Below, piece after piece: positions 1-8,268 of a stretch of DNA of 64,000 nucleotides. Position 1 is the stretch's first letter; the number at the start of each line of letters is the position of its first letter. The position numbers and the translations under genes were made by a program. The notes under the pieces were generated by a model. It saw only the letters and a list, made by a program, of their open reading frames with translations, had not been told where the DNA came from and ran no database searches. This DNA is from Dyadobacter sandarakinus (lineage in GTDB: Bacteria; Bacteroidota; Bacteroidia; Cytophagales; Spirosomataceae), in assembly GCF_016894445.1 (NCBI RefSeq), contig NZ_CP056775.1, positions 3,288,001 to 3,352,000 on the forward strand, read 5' to 3'.

Positions 1-336
1 TTGAGCACTTTGAACACCGTGTAGCCTCAGTATTGTGGCAGTAAATACATTCTTAACTATTTGGTCAGACTCCTGATCCAGGGCCAGCTGAATTGAAGAA
101 ATACTTTCTAAATCTTTCATTGCTAAGATTGCTCGTGCAGCAGCTATACGCTGTCTCCTAGATTTACCAAGCAAAGTGGCTCTGATATTAGGCAGAAGTT
201 CATAGCAGCAAGTTGCCGCAGCAGCATTTGCTATGTGAGTAGGAAGAATATTTGCTTTGCCTGCTGCTATCGTTAACTCCTCAGAGGTAACAATGACAGC
301 AGCATTCTTTTCATTAAAAACCTTTACAGATTTCAT
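1..336 (-). CDS. Hypothetical protein, 3' end cut by the window edge
   Basis: The frame is open for 112 codons from an ATG at 336 to the left edge, with no stop in the window. The visible part begins MKSVKVFNEKNAAV, is rich in alanine and is predicted mostly helical (for example AAAATCCYELLP and RQRIAAARAILAM), which vaguely recalls HEAT-type helical repeats. No catalytic motif or signal peptide is visible and I do not recognise a family. The ATG five codons further upstream on the same strand is in another frame and meets a stop at once, so 336 is the best start. The gene and the DNA upstream of it are more AT-rich than the genes to the right, which fits accessory DNA. It could also be an immunity or phage-type protein; nothing seen decides this. 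Confidence 0.5.
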   Translation of the reverse strand, partial: MKSVKVFNEKNAAVIVTSEELTIAAGKANILPTHIANAAAATCCYELLPNIRATLLGKSRRQRIAAARAILAMKDLESISSIQLALDQESDQIVKNVFTATILRLHGVQSAQ

Positions 337-668
337 TCGCTTTCCATTATGACTTAAAATCAAAATCATCGGAAACGTGAGTAATTAATTTTGTGTTCTA
401 CCTGAAATTAATATGCATACAATTAGTCAGGCTTCCATTTAAAAATTTTTCAATCCCGGCGGACAAGTCAATCACTGGCAATGAAGGAGCTTTATACTAA
501 CTGCACTTTTTATCTTCGAATGTCATGACACTTTCCATTGTTTCGGATCAAATATATGATAGTGAACCATACATTGCTCCCTGCTTAAAGCAAAATACCT
601 CCTTAAAATCCCTTTTCCCGCGATAATTGACTAAGTTACCGGCGCAAAAAACGCTTAAACCTAATATC
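337..668. other. Intergenic region, no gene seen
   Basis: This AT-rich 332-base stretch separates the leftward unknown gene from the oxidoreductase. I see no open frame with coding character, no strong hairpin followed by a T-run and no complete TTTG/TAnnTTTG promoter. It must hold the promoters of both divergent neighbours, but I cannot place them. Confidence 0.5.
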
Positions 669-1709
669 ATGTCTTCAAGAATTCTGAATGTCGGACTGAT
701 TGGCTTCGGCCTGTCGGGACGGTATTTCCACTCCCCTTTCCTGAGTACCAACCCGGGTTTTAAGATCAAAACGGTGGTGGAACGTACTAAGAACGAGGCC
801 CAGGAATTTGATCCCGAAATCGGTAATGCGCGTTCCGTCGACGAACTGCTGAGCGATGCTTCCATTGATCTGGTCTTCATTTGTACACCCAATGATACGC
901 ACTTCGGGTATGCACTCGATGCGCTCGAAAACGGCAAACATGTAGTTATTGAAAAACCGTTTGCCAATACCGAGGACGAGGCCCGCCAGCTGTTTGACCT
1001 GGCTGCAGAAAAGGGGCTGATCCTGACTGCCTACCAGAACCGTCGCTGGGACTCGGATTACCTGACGATCAAAAAGCTGATTGAGGATGGAAAGCTGGGC
1101 GACGTTGTGGAGTATGAATGCAGGTACGACCGTTTCAGACCGGTAGCGGTGGCCGCTAATTCCTGGAAAGAACAGGCTGGCAGCGGATATGGTAATTTTT
1201 ACAACCTAGGCCCGCACCTGCTCGACCAGGCGCTGACGCTTTTTGGGGACCCGCTCACTGTGACCGCAGATATCCGCACCATCAGACCGAACAGTGAAAT
1301 AGACGATTATTTTGATGTGCACCTGGCATATGCAGACAAGGTGGTAAACCTGAAATCGAGCCTGATGGCCTACGAGAATTTCCAGCGGTACATGCTGCAT
1401 GGTACCAAGGGATCGTTTGTAAAAGGCGGCCTCGATCCACAGGAAGAAAACCTCAGAAAAGATATCCTCCCTACACAAAAGCCGTGGGGTGAAGAGCCTG
1501 AAAACCGCTGGGGAAGGATTTTTAGTGATGAATATACAGGCATTGTCAAGAGCGAAGCCGGTGATTATGCACCCTTCTACCAGAATGTGTACGACGCCAT
1601 TGTAAACGGAGCAGCGCTGGCTGTAAAGCCTGCTGAAATTATCCGTACCACCCGCGTGATTGATCTGGCATTTCAGAGCAGCTCGGAGCGGAAGGTGCTG
1701 AATTACTAA
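669..1709 (+). CDS. Gfo/Idh/MocA-family NAD(P)-dependent oxidoreductase
   Basis: A 346-residue cytosolic enzyme of the usual family length. The N-terminus has the Rossmann dinucleotide motif GFGLSG (residues 12-17) followed by RYFHSPF. The family signature VIEKPFA follows near residue 96, and the catalytic-type histidine lies in NLGPHLLDQ. Members oxidise or reduce sugars, inositols or biliverdin-like substrates with NAD(P); the substrate cannot be read from the sequence. The frame is open from a TTG at 627, but the ATG at 669 places the Rossmann strand at the usual distance from the start and is preferred. The gene stands alone and ends at a strong bidirectional terminator. The family call is sure, the substrate unknown. 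Confidence 0.93.
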   Translation: MSSRILNVGLIGFGLSGRYFHSPFLSTNPGFKIKTVVERTKNEAQEFDPEIGNARSVDELLSDASIDLVFICTPNDTHFGYALDALENGKHVVIEKPFANTEDEARQLFDLAAEKGLILTAYQNRRWDSDYLTIKKLIEDGKLGDVVEYECRYDRFRPVAVAANSWKEQAGSGYGNFYNLGPHLLDQALTLFGDPLTVTADIRTIRPNSEIDDYFDVHLAYADKVVNLKSSLMAYENFQRYMLHGTKGSFVKGGLDPQEENLRKDILPTQKPWGEEPENRWGRIFSDEYTGIVKSEAGDYAPFYQNVYDAIVNGAALAVKPAEIIRTTRVIDLAFQSSSERKVLNY

Positions 1710-1730
1710 TCCCTGCAGTACCCAAAAAAG

Positions 1731-1762
1731 AAAATGTCAGCTCCTGGTGGAGCTGACATTTT
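1731..1762. terminator. Bidirectional rho-independent terminator
   Basis: A perfect 14-base stem (1731-1744 with 1749-1762) with a TGGT loop is followed by a T-rich run on the plus strand and, because it begins with A's, by T's on the minus strand as well. It lies between the convergent oxidoreductase and small secreted protein genes and should end both transcripts. Confidence 0.9.
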
Positions 1763-1787
1763 CTTTTTCTTTTTCCTTAACGCTGAG

Positions 1788-2156
1788 TTATTTGTTCACT
1801 ACGGCAGTTACCTGGCGCTTTGTCTCGGTAGAGATCGAGAAAGGCTTGGTAGAAACTTCACTACCGTTATTGATGATAAAGCTGTAGTTACCGTCTGCCA
1901 GGTTCGACAGGTCGAAAACTTTGGAATAATTTTCTGATTTCGGTAGGCTGGTGATGTACACGATTTCACCATTGAAATCCTTGATAGTCAGTGAAGATTT
2001 TTCCTTTACGTTGTCAAGCGTAAGCTTGAATTTCAGCTCGCTTGATGAAACAAGTTCGAGTGAAGCTGTATTTTCCTTGTTCTTGTCGGCGGCGATTGTC
2101 AGGTTTGCAACAGATACACCTACCAGAACTGCGATTGTCAAAATTGCCTTTTTCAT
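1788..2156 (-). CDS. Small secreted protein with a C-terminal sorting-like beta domain
   Basis: This 122-residue protein starts with a clear signal peptide (MKKAILTIAVLVGVSVANLTIAA, cleavage probably after IAA). The remainder is a single beta-rich domain. Its second half, with LADGNYSFIINNG and a final KPFSIS strand, resembles the small DUF3244 and type IX-like sorting folds common in Cytophagales. I infer export to the periplasm or cell surface; no enzyme motif is present. Upstream lies a 456-base region carrying five AAAGTACA-type motifs, so the gene may be under dedicated control. The gene is monocistronic and ends at the terminator near 1731-1762. Confidence 0.75.
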   Translation of the reverse strand: MKKAILTIAVLVGVSVANLTIAADKNKENTASLELVSSSELKFKLTLDNVKEKSSLTIKDFNGEIVYITSLPKSENYSKVFDLSNLADGNYSFIINNGSEVSTKPFSISTETKRQVTAVVNK

Positions 2157-2612
2157 AGTACTAAGAGTGTTTTAAATGTGCTCGAAAAAAATTTCTTTAT
2201 TGTACTTTTCAGATATACATCTGTTTTTCTCATCATACGCTGTAAAACTGCTCGGCTAAGTCTTTCTGCCATCGTTTTACATATCAAAAGTACATCTAAA
2301 AGCAGATACGTGTCAATACGCACGAAATCAGCGATGTAAAGTTCTTTTGGATGTGATGTAACTATATTGAAATAGTTATATGTTTATCAACAAAGTACAA
2401 CAAGTCGTTTGAAATTTGCCACTTGGATTAGAAAAGTACAATTAGTACTTCATTGTACTTTACCCATAATAATGAGACTTTTAGGAGCCTGAATGCAAAA
2501 TGACAAAACCGGGATCAGGCAGGATATGCACACAGGCAATCAGATGCGGGTTCAGGCGGCAATAAAACTATGGCTATTTTAAAGTATTTTCATCGTCAGG
2601 GCGTCTGCCTGA
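2157..2612. promoter_or_regulatory. 456-base intergenic region with repeated AAAGTACA motifs
   Basis: No gene was found between the divergent secreted-protein gene and the sigma-factor gene. The region is strongly AT-rich and holds AAAGTACA or its complement at 2201-2209, 2286-2294 and 2392-2399, and as a paired inverted repeat at 2433-2461. A sixth, inverted AGTACTT lies inside that repeat. Such density is unlikely by chance and suggests binding sites of a regulator acting on one or both flanking genes. Confidence 0.55.
2433..2461. repeat. Inverted repeat AAAGTACAAT-N9-ATTGTACTTT, candidate operator
   Basis: Two perfect 10-base arms (2433-2442 and 2452-2461) flank a nine-base spacer that itself contains AGTACTT. 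The arms have the same core as three further copies upstream. The centre-to-centre distance of the arms is 19 bases, about two helical turns, as expected for two dimers or one dimer contacting the same face. No T-run follows, so it is not a terminator. Confidence 0.6.
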
Positions 2613-3182
2613 ATGATCACTACCCGAAAACCTTTGTCACAAAGCAAGCCAAATATCATTCAAACCGTGCGATCGTACAGCAAACAGCTGCTGGGCTTCA
2701 TACGCCAGCGCGTGAACACGGATGAGGATGCCGAAGATATTTTGCAGGACGTATGGTATCAGCTCAGCAATGTACCCGAGCTGGACGCCATCGAGCAAAT
2801 TGGCAGCTGGCTGTACCGGGTGGCCCGCAACCGCATTGTTGACAAGTACAGGAAACAAAAGCCCGAATCGCTGGAAGATTTCGGCTACGAGGATGAGGAC
2901 GGGATGTTCAGCTTCAAGGAAATTCTGCTCGCGGACGATACCACGCCGGAGTCTGCCTACCTCAAAGAACTTTTCTGGGAGCAGCTAACGCTGGCACTGG
3001 GCGAGCTGCCTGAGGAGCAGCGGCAGGTATTTGTATGGAATGAGCTGGAAGACGAAACTTTTCAGCAGATCTCGGACCGTACCGGGGTGAACATCAAAAC
3101 ATTGATTTCAAGGAAAAGATATGCAGTAATGCACCTTCGGGAGCGACTGCTAAGCTTATATCAGGAATTTGTAAATAATTAA
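2613..3182 (+). CDS. ECF-type RNA polymerase sigma factor
   Basis: At 189 residues this is a typical extracytoplasmic-function sigma factor. The sigma2 region (about 20-80) has the helix DEDAEDILQDVW followed by IGSWLYRVARNRIVD, which binds core polymerase and the -10 region. The sigma4 region (about 130-185) has LGELPEEQRQVF and a helix-turn-helix in FQQISDRTGVNIKTLISRKR. It should direct polymerase to stress or surface genes. Twelve bases after its stop a small membrane protein begins, followed by two more small exported or membrane proteins and an Hsp20, so it probably controls its own cassette. A classical anti-sigma with a ZAS motif is not present; the next gene could take that role. Confidence 0.93.
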   Translation: MITTRKPLSQSKPNIIQTVRSYSKQLLGFIRQRVNTDEDAEDILQDVWYQLSNVPELDAIEQIGSWLYRVARNRIVDKYRKQKPESLEDFGYEDEDGMFSFKEILLADDTTPESAYLKELFWEQLTLALGELPEEQRQVFVWNELEDETFQQISDRTGVNIKTLISRKRYAVMHLRERLLSLYQEFVNN

Positions 3183-3193
3183 ATTTGTCCGTC

Positions 3194-3565
3194 ATGGAGC
3201 AGCGAAATTCAAACAGGAGGCGATTCAGGATGATCCCGGTGTTCATAGCAGGGGCTGTACTGGTGATGGGAGCAGTGGTACGCTTCCTGTGGAACGCCGT
3301 TTTGCCCGACGCCGTAAATGCCCATCCCATTACGTACTGGCAGGCAGTCGGCTTGCTGGCTTTGTGCCGCATTCTTTTCGGCGGCTTCGGGGGCAGGCCC
3401 GCCGGCCCGCCGCGCTGGGGTAAATGGGGGAACAGGAATGGGATGGAAGGCGGCTTCGGCGGACCATTCCGTAATAAATGGATGCACATGACAGACGAGG
3501 AGCGCCAGCGTTTCAAGCAGGAAATGCGCCGACGGTGCGGCGGCAAACCACCGGAAAACCGGTAA
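3194..3565 (+). CDS. Small membrane protein, possible regulator partner of the sigma factor
   Basis: A 123-residue protein starting at the ATG at 3194, 12 bases after the sigma gene; the TTG at 3185 is an unlikely alternative. An N-terminal basic stretch (RNSNRRRFR) precedes a first hydrophobic segment (IPVFIAGAVLVMGAVVRFLW). A second hydrophobic segment, YWQAVGLLALCRILFGGF, follows. The rest is Gly/Arg/Trp-rich and ends in a charged helix, MTDEERQRFKQEMRRRCGG. That tail recalls the Spy/CpxP-like helices of envelope sensors, but this is only a resemblance. Translational coupling with the sigma gene suggests a role in its control or output. I do not recognise a named family. Confidence 0.7.
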   Translation: MEQRNSNRRRFRMIPVFIAGAVLVMGAVVRFLWNAVLPDAVNAHPITYWQAVGLLALCRILFGGFGGRPAGPPRWGKWGNRNGMEGGFGGPFRNKWMHMTDEERQRFKQEMRRRCGGKPPENR

Positions 3566-3656
3566 ACAAGGAATGTCGGGTTAACTACAATTAATTTTCA
3601 AAAAATTTAAAGTAAAACACACATCCGGACGTCAGTTAAGTTAAAGGTTCCAGTCA

Positions 3657-3950
3657 ATGTCAACCAAAAAAACAGACGCCATGTCATTTCAGATCTTCAA
3701 AGTAATCATCGCCGGAATCGTTGCGGGGGTAGTCCTTTTTGCCATTCCATTTCTTTTGTTCAAGCTCTTCTTTCTTGTGCTCTTTCTCGGATTTTTGTTC
3801 CGGATTATCGCGGGACGCGGGTTCCGCCGCCACCGCTTTCAGCCCTGGCAGGATGATGCTGACGATGCCTATGGCGCTACCAGGCTCAGTCCTTATGAAG
3901 GAAAGGACAGGCTGAGGGATCCGTTTAACAACAACCCTAAATACATCTGA
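3657..3950 (+). CDS. Small membrane protein of unknown function
   Basis: A 97-residue protein. One long hydrophobic stretch, roughly residues 12-48 and probably two membrane helices in a hairpin, is followed by a basic turn (GRGFRRHRF) and an acidic, soluble tail (QDDADDAYG to NPKYI). A second ATG at 3681 would still keep the hydrophobic part. The gene lies 91 bases after the previous one and two bases before the next, in the sigma-factor/Hsp20 cassette. No motif gives a function; an envelope stress role is inferred from the context only. Confidence 0.65.
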   Translation: MSTKKTDAMSFQIFKVIIAGIVAGVVLFAIPFLLFKLFFLVLFLGFLFRIIAGRGFRRHRFQPWQDDADDAYGATRLSPYEGKDRLRDPFNNNPKYI

Positions 3951-3952
3951 TC

Positions 3953-4144
3953 ATGAGACGAAGCACCAAATTTCTGCTGGGTGTCGCGGTGGCACTGGTT
4001 ACTGCATCGGGCCTGCAAATCGCATGGGGAGACCGGTATCATCACCAAAGGTTCGGAGAGCGGCACCGGGGTTGCGGGTACCATGGCGGCTGGGAGCGAT
4101 TTCATGAAAGGCCGGCACAACCTGCCCCGGACTCTGGCAGGTAA
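3953..4144 (+). CDS. Small exported His/Gly/Arg-rich protein
   Basis: This 63-residue protein starts two bases after the stop of its neighbour. It has a signal peptide (MRRSTKFLLGVAVALVTASG, then LQIAWG). The mature part is only about 40 residues, very rich in histidine, glycine and arginine (HHQRFGERHRG, YHGGWERFHE) with one cysteine. Such a composition could bind metal ions, but there is no proven motif. It belongs by position to the sigma-factor/Hsp20 cassette. It is short, yet the signal peptide and tight spacing make it likely to be real. Confidence 0.6.
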   Translation: MRRSTKFLLGVAVALVTASGLQIAWGDRYHHQRFGERHRGCGYHGGWERFHERPAQPAPDSGR

Positions 4145-4178
4145 ATAGTTTATATTTTACGAAAAAACAGCAAACACA

Positions 4179-4583
4179 ATGTGTAACAGATATGGAAAAC
4201 GTGGCTTTGGAATGCGCCATAGGGGATTTGGGCAATCTTATGAAGGAGGTGGCCGCTTTTACAAAGTTCCGGTGAATATTATCAAGAATGCAGACAGTTA
4301 CGAACTGTATGTATTCGCGCCTGACCGTGCGAAAGAGGATTTCAAGATCACGATCAGGGATATGGAGCTGACTATTACCTATGATGCAAGAAGTGCCGCG
4401 ACAGAAAACCGTAACTGGATCAGGCACGAGTTCAGTAAAACTTCTTTTGAAAGAACATTCCTGATTGACCATACCGTGGATGCTGCCGGAATAAGCGCAG
4501 CGTACACCAATGGAATCCTTCAGATTACACTTCCCATCCTACCGGGTTCCGACGCGCCGCCTCAGGAAATTACTGTCATTTAA
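4179..4583 (+). CDS. Hsp20/alpha-crystallin small heat-shock protein
   Basis: A 134-residue chaperone that holds unfolding proteins in the cytoplasm without ATP. The alpha-crystallin domain spans about residues 29-120 and ends in the family hallmark NGILQITLP (111-119). The N-terminal arm of about 25 residues is unusual, being rich in Gly, Arg and Tyr (GKRGFGMRHRGFGQSYEGGG), and shorter than in most family members. It is the last gene of a cassette led by an ECF sigma factor, which suggests induction by stress. A strong hairpin follows at once. The family call is sure. Confidence 0.92.
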   Translation: MCNRYGKRGFGMRHRGFGQSYEGGGRFYKVPVNIIKNADSYELYVFAPDRAKEDFKITIRDMELTITYDARSAATENRNWIRHEFSKTSFERTFLIDHTVDAAGISAAYTNGILQITLPILPGSDAPPQEITVI

Positions 4584-4585
4584 TT

Positions 4586-4617
4586 AAAGATCCTCTGCCC
4601 CAAAGCAGAGGATCTTT
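4586..4617. terminator. Rho-independent terminator between convergent genes
   Basis: A perfect 13-base stem (4586-4598 with 4605-4617) with a six-base loop lies between the stop of the Hsp20 gene and the stop of the leftward UnbV lipoprotein gene at 4619. Its arms start with A's and end with T's, so it can work in both directions. Confidence 0.88.
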
Positions 4618-4618
4618 G

Positions 4619-7600
4619 TTATTCGGACTTAACGATCCGTTGTTTTCCGCGAAAGTCGACGATTGTTGCTTCTGAAACATAGCTGGGCAGGAACAGCTGC
4701 CGGGTGCATTGTGATAAAAAGGATGACCCGTAATGCAGCTCTTCCCTCCTGCTTTTTCCATTTTTGAATTTCAGCAGGGCGGCCGATTCTCCCGGCAGCA
4801 ATGCAATGGACCGGGCCGGCGCATTCACCTCGTGAAATCGGAGGGAATCACGGTTTTGAGAAGTGACTACCAGCCGGTTACCCGCAGCGGAAGCCAGTGT
4901 TACCATTGCCTTTGCATTTCCGGGTACCGTGTAGCCGCTGTTGCCTGGCATGATGGGTGCAAAAGAGCCTTTTCCGCTTCCTTTCAGCATTAATCCATAA
5001 AAGGCATCGTACCTTCCTACGGATACTTCGGAACCATAATCGTTGCCGCAGAGCAGCACATCAAGGTTGCCGTCATTATCAAAATCATCCGTCAGCATAC
5101 CGAAAATCGGGGCAAACTGCGCCTGTACCGGCAGCTCATGCAGCCTGAACTTGCCATTCCCCAGGTTTTCTACATAGCTGCTTTTCATCCAGTTAGCGGA
5201 TACATGCAATGCATCTTTGAGCTCTTCCGGCTTGAAAATCTGCGGCAATGTAGCTTCTGCAAATTTGCCATACTCCTGAAAACGCTGCCGCACCTGAATT
5301 ACCTGCTTGCCAAGATCATCCCGGGTATTGTAGGGAAACTCCTTGTAGGTATCATCGCTTGCCTTGTAAAAGACAGTAGGGATGGCATCAAAATAACCAT
5401 CGTTGTTAAAATCCTTGGCATACATGCTCACTGGCCGGCTGGCCGAGGCGCGGCTGAGCGAATTCAACCCGAGATTACCGGCCATATAATCCATATCGCC
5501 ATCGTTATCGAAATCACCCGAACTCAGGCTTGTCCACCAGCCTTTGTTGTTTTCCAGCCCGGTTTCCGCCTTTTGCAGCTTTCCATTTACATTTTTAAAA
5601 AAAGTGAGCGGCATCCATTCTCCCGCCAGCAGCAGGTCTGTCCAGCCATCATGATCATAGTCAGTCCACAGTGCATCGCACACCAGCCCCAAGCCCGATA
5701 ATGCAGGAGCCACAGCCGGGGTTACATTTGAAAAACGCACCTGACCATCTTTGCTTTCATTGCGAAGCACATAGCTGGATACCGGCATCGGGTACCGCCC
5801 CGATTCCACCCTGCCGCCAATAAAAAGATCAAGGTCGCCATCCCGGTCGAAGTCGGCAGCGCGCGCGCAGGAGCCATTGACCAGCAGGGCAGGCAATGCA
5901 GCACTGTCTTCTGCAAAGGCACCATGGCCGTCATTCAGGTACAACCGGCTTTTCAGTCCCGGCGATCCGGCCTGAATTTCATAACTTCCGCTGACAATAT
6001 ACAGGTCAAGGTCACGGTCATTATCTGCATCAAAAAGCAGCACACCCATATCCTCAGTCATTTTCGCCGGACCGTCTTCGCCTGGCAGCAAGTCCTGGGT
6101 TTTGAACTTTCCATTGGGCTGCTGGATCAGGAATCGGCCTTTCTGCTCTACGGCACCGCCTATAAAAACATCGTCCAGGCCATCGCCATTTACATCTCCT
6201 GCCGCGAGGGCCGGCCCGAACTGAGACATTTTGTGAGGCAAAAGTTTTTGAAGGTTAAAGTCAATGATATCTTTTTCCTCGTGACGGTATCCGGTTTGAA
6301 GACGGTTGGTAACATCTGTAAAAAGCGGAACCTGCGGATTGCTGCGGGCAGGCGGAGATGCTGCCGCATTTTTCTCAAAAACCGTAAGTACCTGATTAGC
6401 GGGAACATTGGTCAGGGTTTGGGAATTTCCTCCCGGCCAGGTTACCGTAACCTGCCTCACTGTTTTGACTTGTCCCAAACCAAAATGCAATACAGGCTCA
6501 ATGGTAGACAGGTAGCCGCGATAGGGGGAGTTTTCGGCAACCTGCTTCCGGCCTTTTTCATCAACAATCTCCACCACCGCGCCAATTCCATTCCTGTTTT
6601 TGCGCTCTCCCTGAAATGTAATGCGCAAAAAGTTACTTTGATCAGGATGCTGCTGCACGCTGTTGTTGCGATACACCATGGACGAATCATTGATGTTGTT
6701 CACGACATAATCCAGGTCTCCATCATTATCCAGGTCAGCATAGGCAGCTCCGTTTGAAAAGCCCGGAAGCTCTATCCCCCACTGCTCAGTCACATCTTCA
6801 AACGACAGGTTACCCTTGTTGCGAAACGCAAAATTCCTGATCTTGATGGAAGGGATATAGTCCAGCATCATCATAGGCTCCATCACACTCACTACCTCAT
6901 TCCGGTATGCAATGAAATCGAGATCCGTGATATCGCGCGGAAAACCATTGGTGATGATCATATCCCGGAATCCGTCATTATCAAAGTCAGTGACCATGGG
7001 AGTCCAGCTCCAATCGGTCTCGGCAATGCCACTCAGCAGGCCGATCTCACTGAAAACGGGCTCATGATGTTTTCCATCCGGGCTGCCCATATTAAGCTGC
7101 AAGGTATTGCGGGCCACCTGATACTGGTAGCCGAACAGGTCATTGTTCTGGTAGGTAACATAGCTGTTTGCCGGCGTCATCATTTTTTTGCGGCGGTTGG
7201 TAGCGGGCATCATATCCACTGCAATCACGTCCATGAGACCGTCATTATTGATGTCGGCCACATCATTTCCCATGGCCGAGTGCGATGTGTGCTTGAACGA
7301 TACCGCTGCCTTGTCGGTAAAGGTGCCGTCGTGGTTGTTGATGTAGAGCAGGTCGTTGGTCAGGTAATCGTTGGTCACGTAAACATCTTTCCAGCCATCC
7401 TGGTTGATATCCGTCACATTTACCCCAAGCCCGTAGCCTTCAATGAGGATACCTGCCTCCCTTGAAACGTTGGTAAAAACAGGGTGTCCTGATTGTGCAT
7501 TCCAGTCGTTCCGGTACAGCCTGTCAGTTCGCTTGGAAGACCCGTCTACGATCTTTTTGTGATACTTATTGGGAAAATTATTATCATCCATTTCATTGAC

Positions 7601-8176
7601 AACCAAAAACAAGTCGAGGTCGCCATCATTGTCGTAGTCAAAAAACGCAGCATTGGTTGTGTGTGTAGTGTCTGCAATCCCATATGCCTTACCCATTTCC
7701 GTAAAGTGTGGGATGCCGTTTTTGTCCACTCCCTGGTTTACGTACAACAGATTCTCACGTTCGGCTGCCACCTTTCTTACTGAGGCACAAACATAAATAT
7801 CCAGCAGGTTGTCGTTGTTGATATCCACCAGCGCAACCCCGGTGCTCCATTTATCCTTCGCTTCCACACCGGCCGCGTGGCTTACATCCTCAAACCGGAA
7901 GTCACCTTTGTTAAGGTACAGCTTGTTATCGACCGAGTTACCAGTAAAGTAAATATCAGGCAGACTGTCATTGTTGAAATCGCCCAGCGCCACTCCTCCC
8001 CCATTGTACACATACTCAAAGGCAAGAACGTTCATTGTGTCATTTTCCGCAATGCGGTTGGAAAAGGAAATCCCGGTTTCGTCCGGACTGAGCAGCGTAA
8101 AGGTTTTCAGCTCTTTGCGGCATGAGATCAGCATGCATACCGCCAGCAGGATGGGTAAAGCTTTGTTAATCGGCAT
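4619..8176 (-). CDS. Large FG-GAP/VCBS-repeat lipoprotein with ASPIC/UnbV domain
   Basis: An 1185-residue surface lipoprotein. The lipobox is LISC with Cys19. Many calcium-binding FG-GAP/VCBS repeats of the type DxNNDGxxD occur (for example DFNNDSLPD at 66, YDNDGDLDL at 181, DLDNDGDLD at 481), which predict a first beta-propeller at about residues 55-510. An ASPIC/UnbV domain follows (about 528-600, RNGIGAVVEI to PGGNSQTLTNV), and a second propeller fills about 640-1080. Such proteins are often encoded beside SusC/SusD pairs, as here. It starts 92 bases after the SusD stop and is probably the third gene of that operon. Its role in binding glycans or protein partners at the surface is inferred. 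Confidence 0.9.
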   Translation of the reverse strand: MPINKALPILLAVCMLISCRKELKTFTLLSPDETGISFSNRIAENDTMNVLAFEYVYNGGGVALGDFNNDSLPDIYFTGNSVDNKLYLNKGDFRFEDVSHAAGVEAKDKWSTGVALVDINNDNLLDIYVCASVRKVAAERENLLYVNQGVDKNGIPHFTEMGKAYGIADTTHTTNAAFFDYDNDGDLDLFLVVNEMDDNNFPNKYHKKIVDGSSKRTDRLYRNDWNAQSGHPVFTNVSREAGILIEGYGLGVNVTDINQDGWKDVYVTNDYLTNDLLYINNHDGTFTDKAAVSFKHTSHSAMGNDVADINNDGLMDVIAVDMMPATNRRKKMMTPANSYVTYQNNDLFGYQYQVARNTLQLNMGSPDGKHHEPVFSEIGLLSGIAETDWSWTPMVTDFDNDGFRDMIITNGFPRDITDLDFIAYRNEVVSVMEPMMMLDYIPSIKIRNFAFRNKGNLSFEDVTEQWGIELPGFSNGAAYADLDNDGDLDYVVNNINDSSMVYRNNSVQQHPDQSNFLRITFQGERKNRNGIGAVVEIVDEKGRKQVAENSPYRGYLSTIEPVLHFGLGQVKTVRQVTVTWPGGNSQTLTNVPANQVLTVFEKNAAASPPARSNPQVPLFTDVTNRLQTGYRHEEKDIIDFNLQKLLPHKMSQFGPALAAGDVNGDGLDDVFIGGAVEQKGRFLIQQPNGKFKTQDLLPGEDGPAKMTEDMGVLLFDADNDRDLDLYIVSGSYEIQAGSPGLKSRLYLNDGHGAFAEDSAALPALLVNGSCARAADFDRDGDLDLFIGGRVESGRYPMPVSSYVLRNESKDGQVRFSNVTPAVAPALSGLGLVCDALWTDYDHDGWTDLLLAGEWMPLTFFKNVNGKLQKAETGLENNKGWWTSLSSGDFDNDGDMDYMAGNLGLNSLSRASASRPVSMYAKDFNNDGYFDAIPTVFYKASDDTYKEFPYNTRDDLGKQVIQVRQRFQEYGKFAEATLPQIFKPEELKDALHVSANWMKSSYVENLGNGKFRLHELPVQAQFAPIFGMLTDDFDNDGNLDVLLCGNDYGSEVSVGRYDAFYGLMLKGSGKGSFAPIMPGNSGYTVPGNAKAMVTLASAAGNRLVVTSQNRDSLRFHEVNAPARSIALLPGESAALLKFKNGKSRREELHYGSSFLSQCTRQLFLPSYVSEATIVDFRGKQRIVKSE

Positions 8177-8216
8177 TGTGTAACGGATGGTAAACAGAGA
8201 CGGAATGAAACCAAAC

Positions 8217-8245
8217 GAAGGAGGCAGCTACTGGCCACCTCCTTC
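8217..8245 (-). terminator. Intercistronic hairpin between SusD and the UnbV lipoprotein gene
   Basis: On the minus strand a 12-base stem (8245-8234 with 8228-8217, two G-U pairs) has a five-base loop. The following bases are T-rich but not a clean T-run. It may partly attenuate or protect the upstream susCD message rather than stop transcription fully. Confidence 0.5.
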
Positions 8246-8268
8246 GACGGATAATTCTTCAAACTGGC

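Noticed and set aside
1734..1937. 67-codon plus-strand frame over the terminator and the end of the secreted-protein gene
   Set aside because: It starts inside a perfect terminator stem and is antisense to a gene with a signal peptide; its phenylalanine run is just the T-tract.
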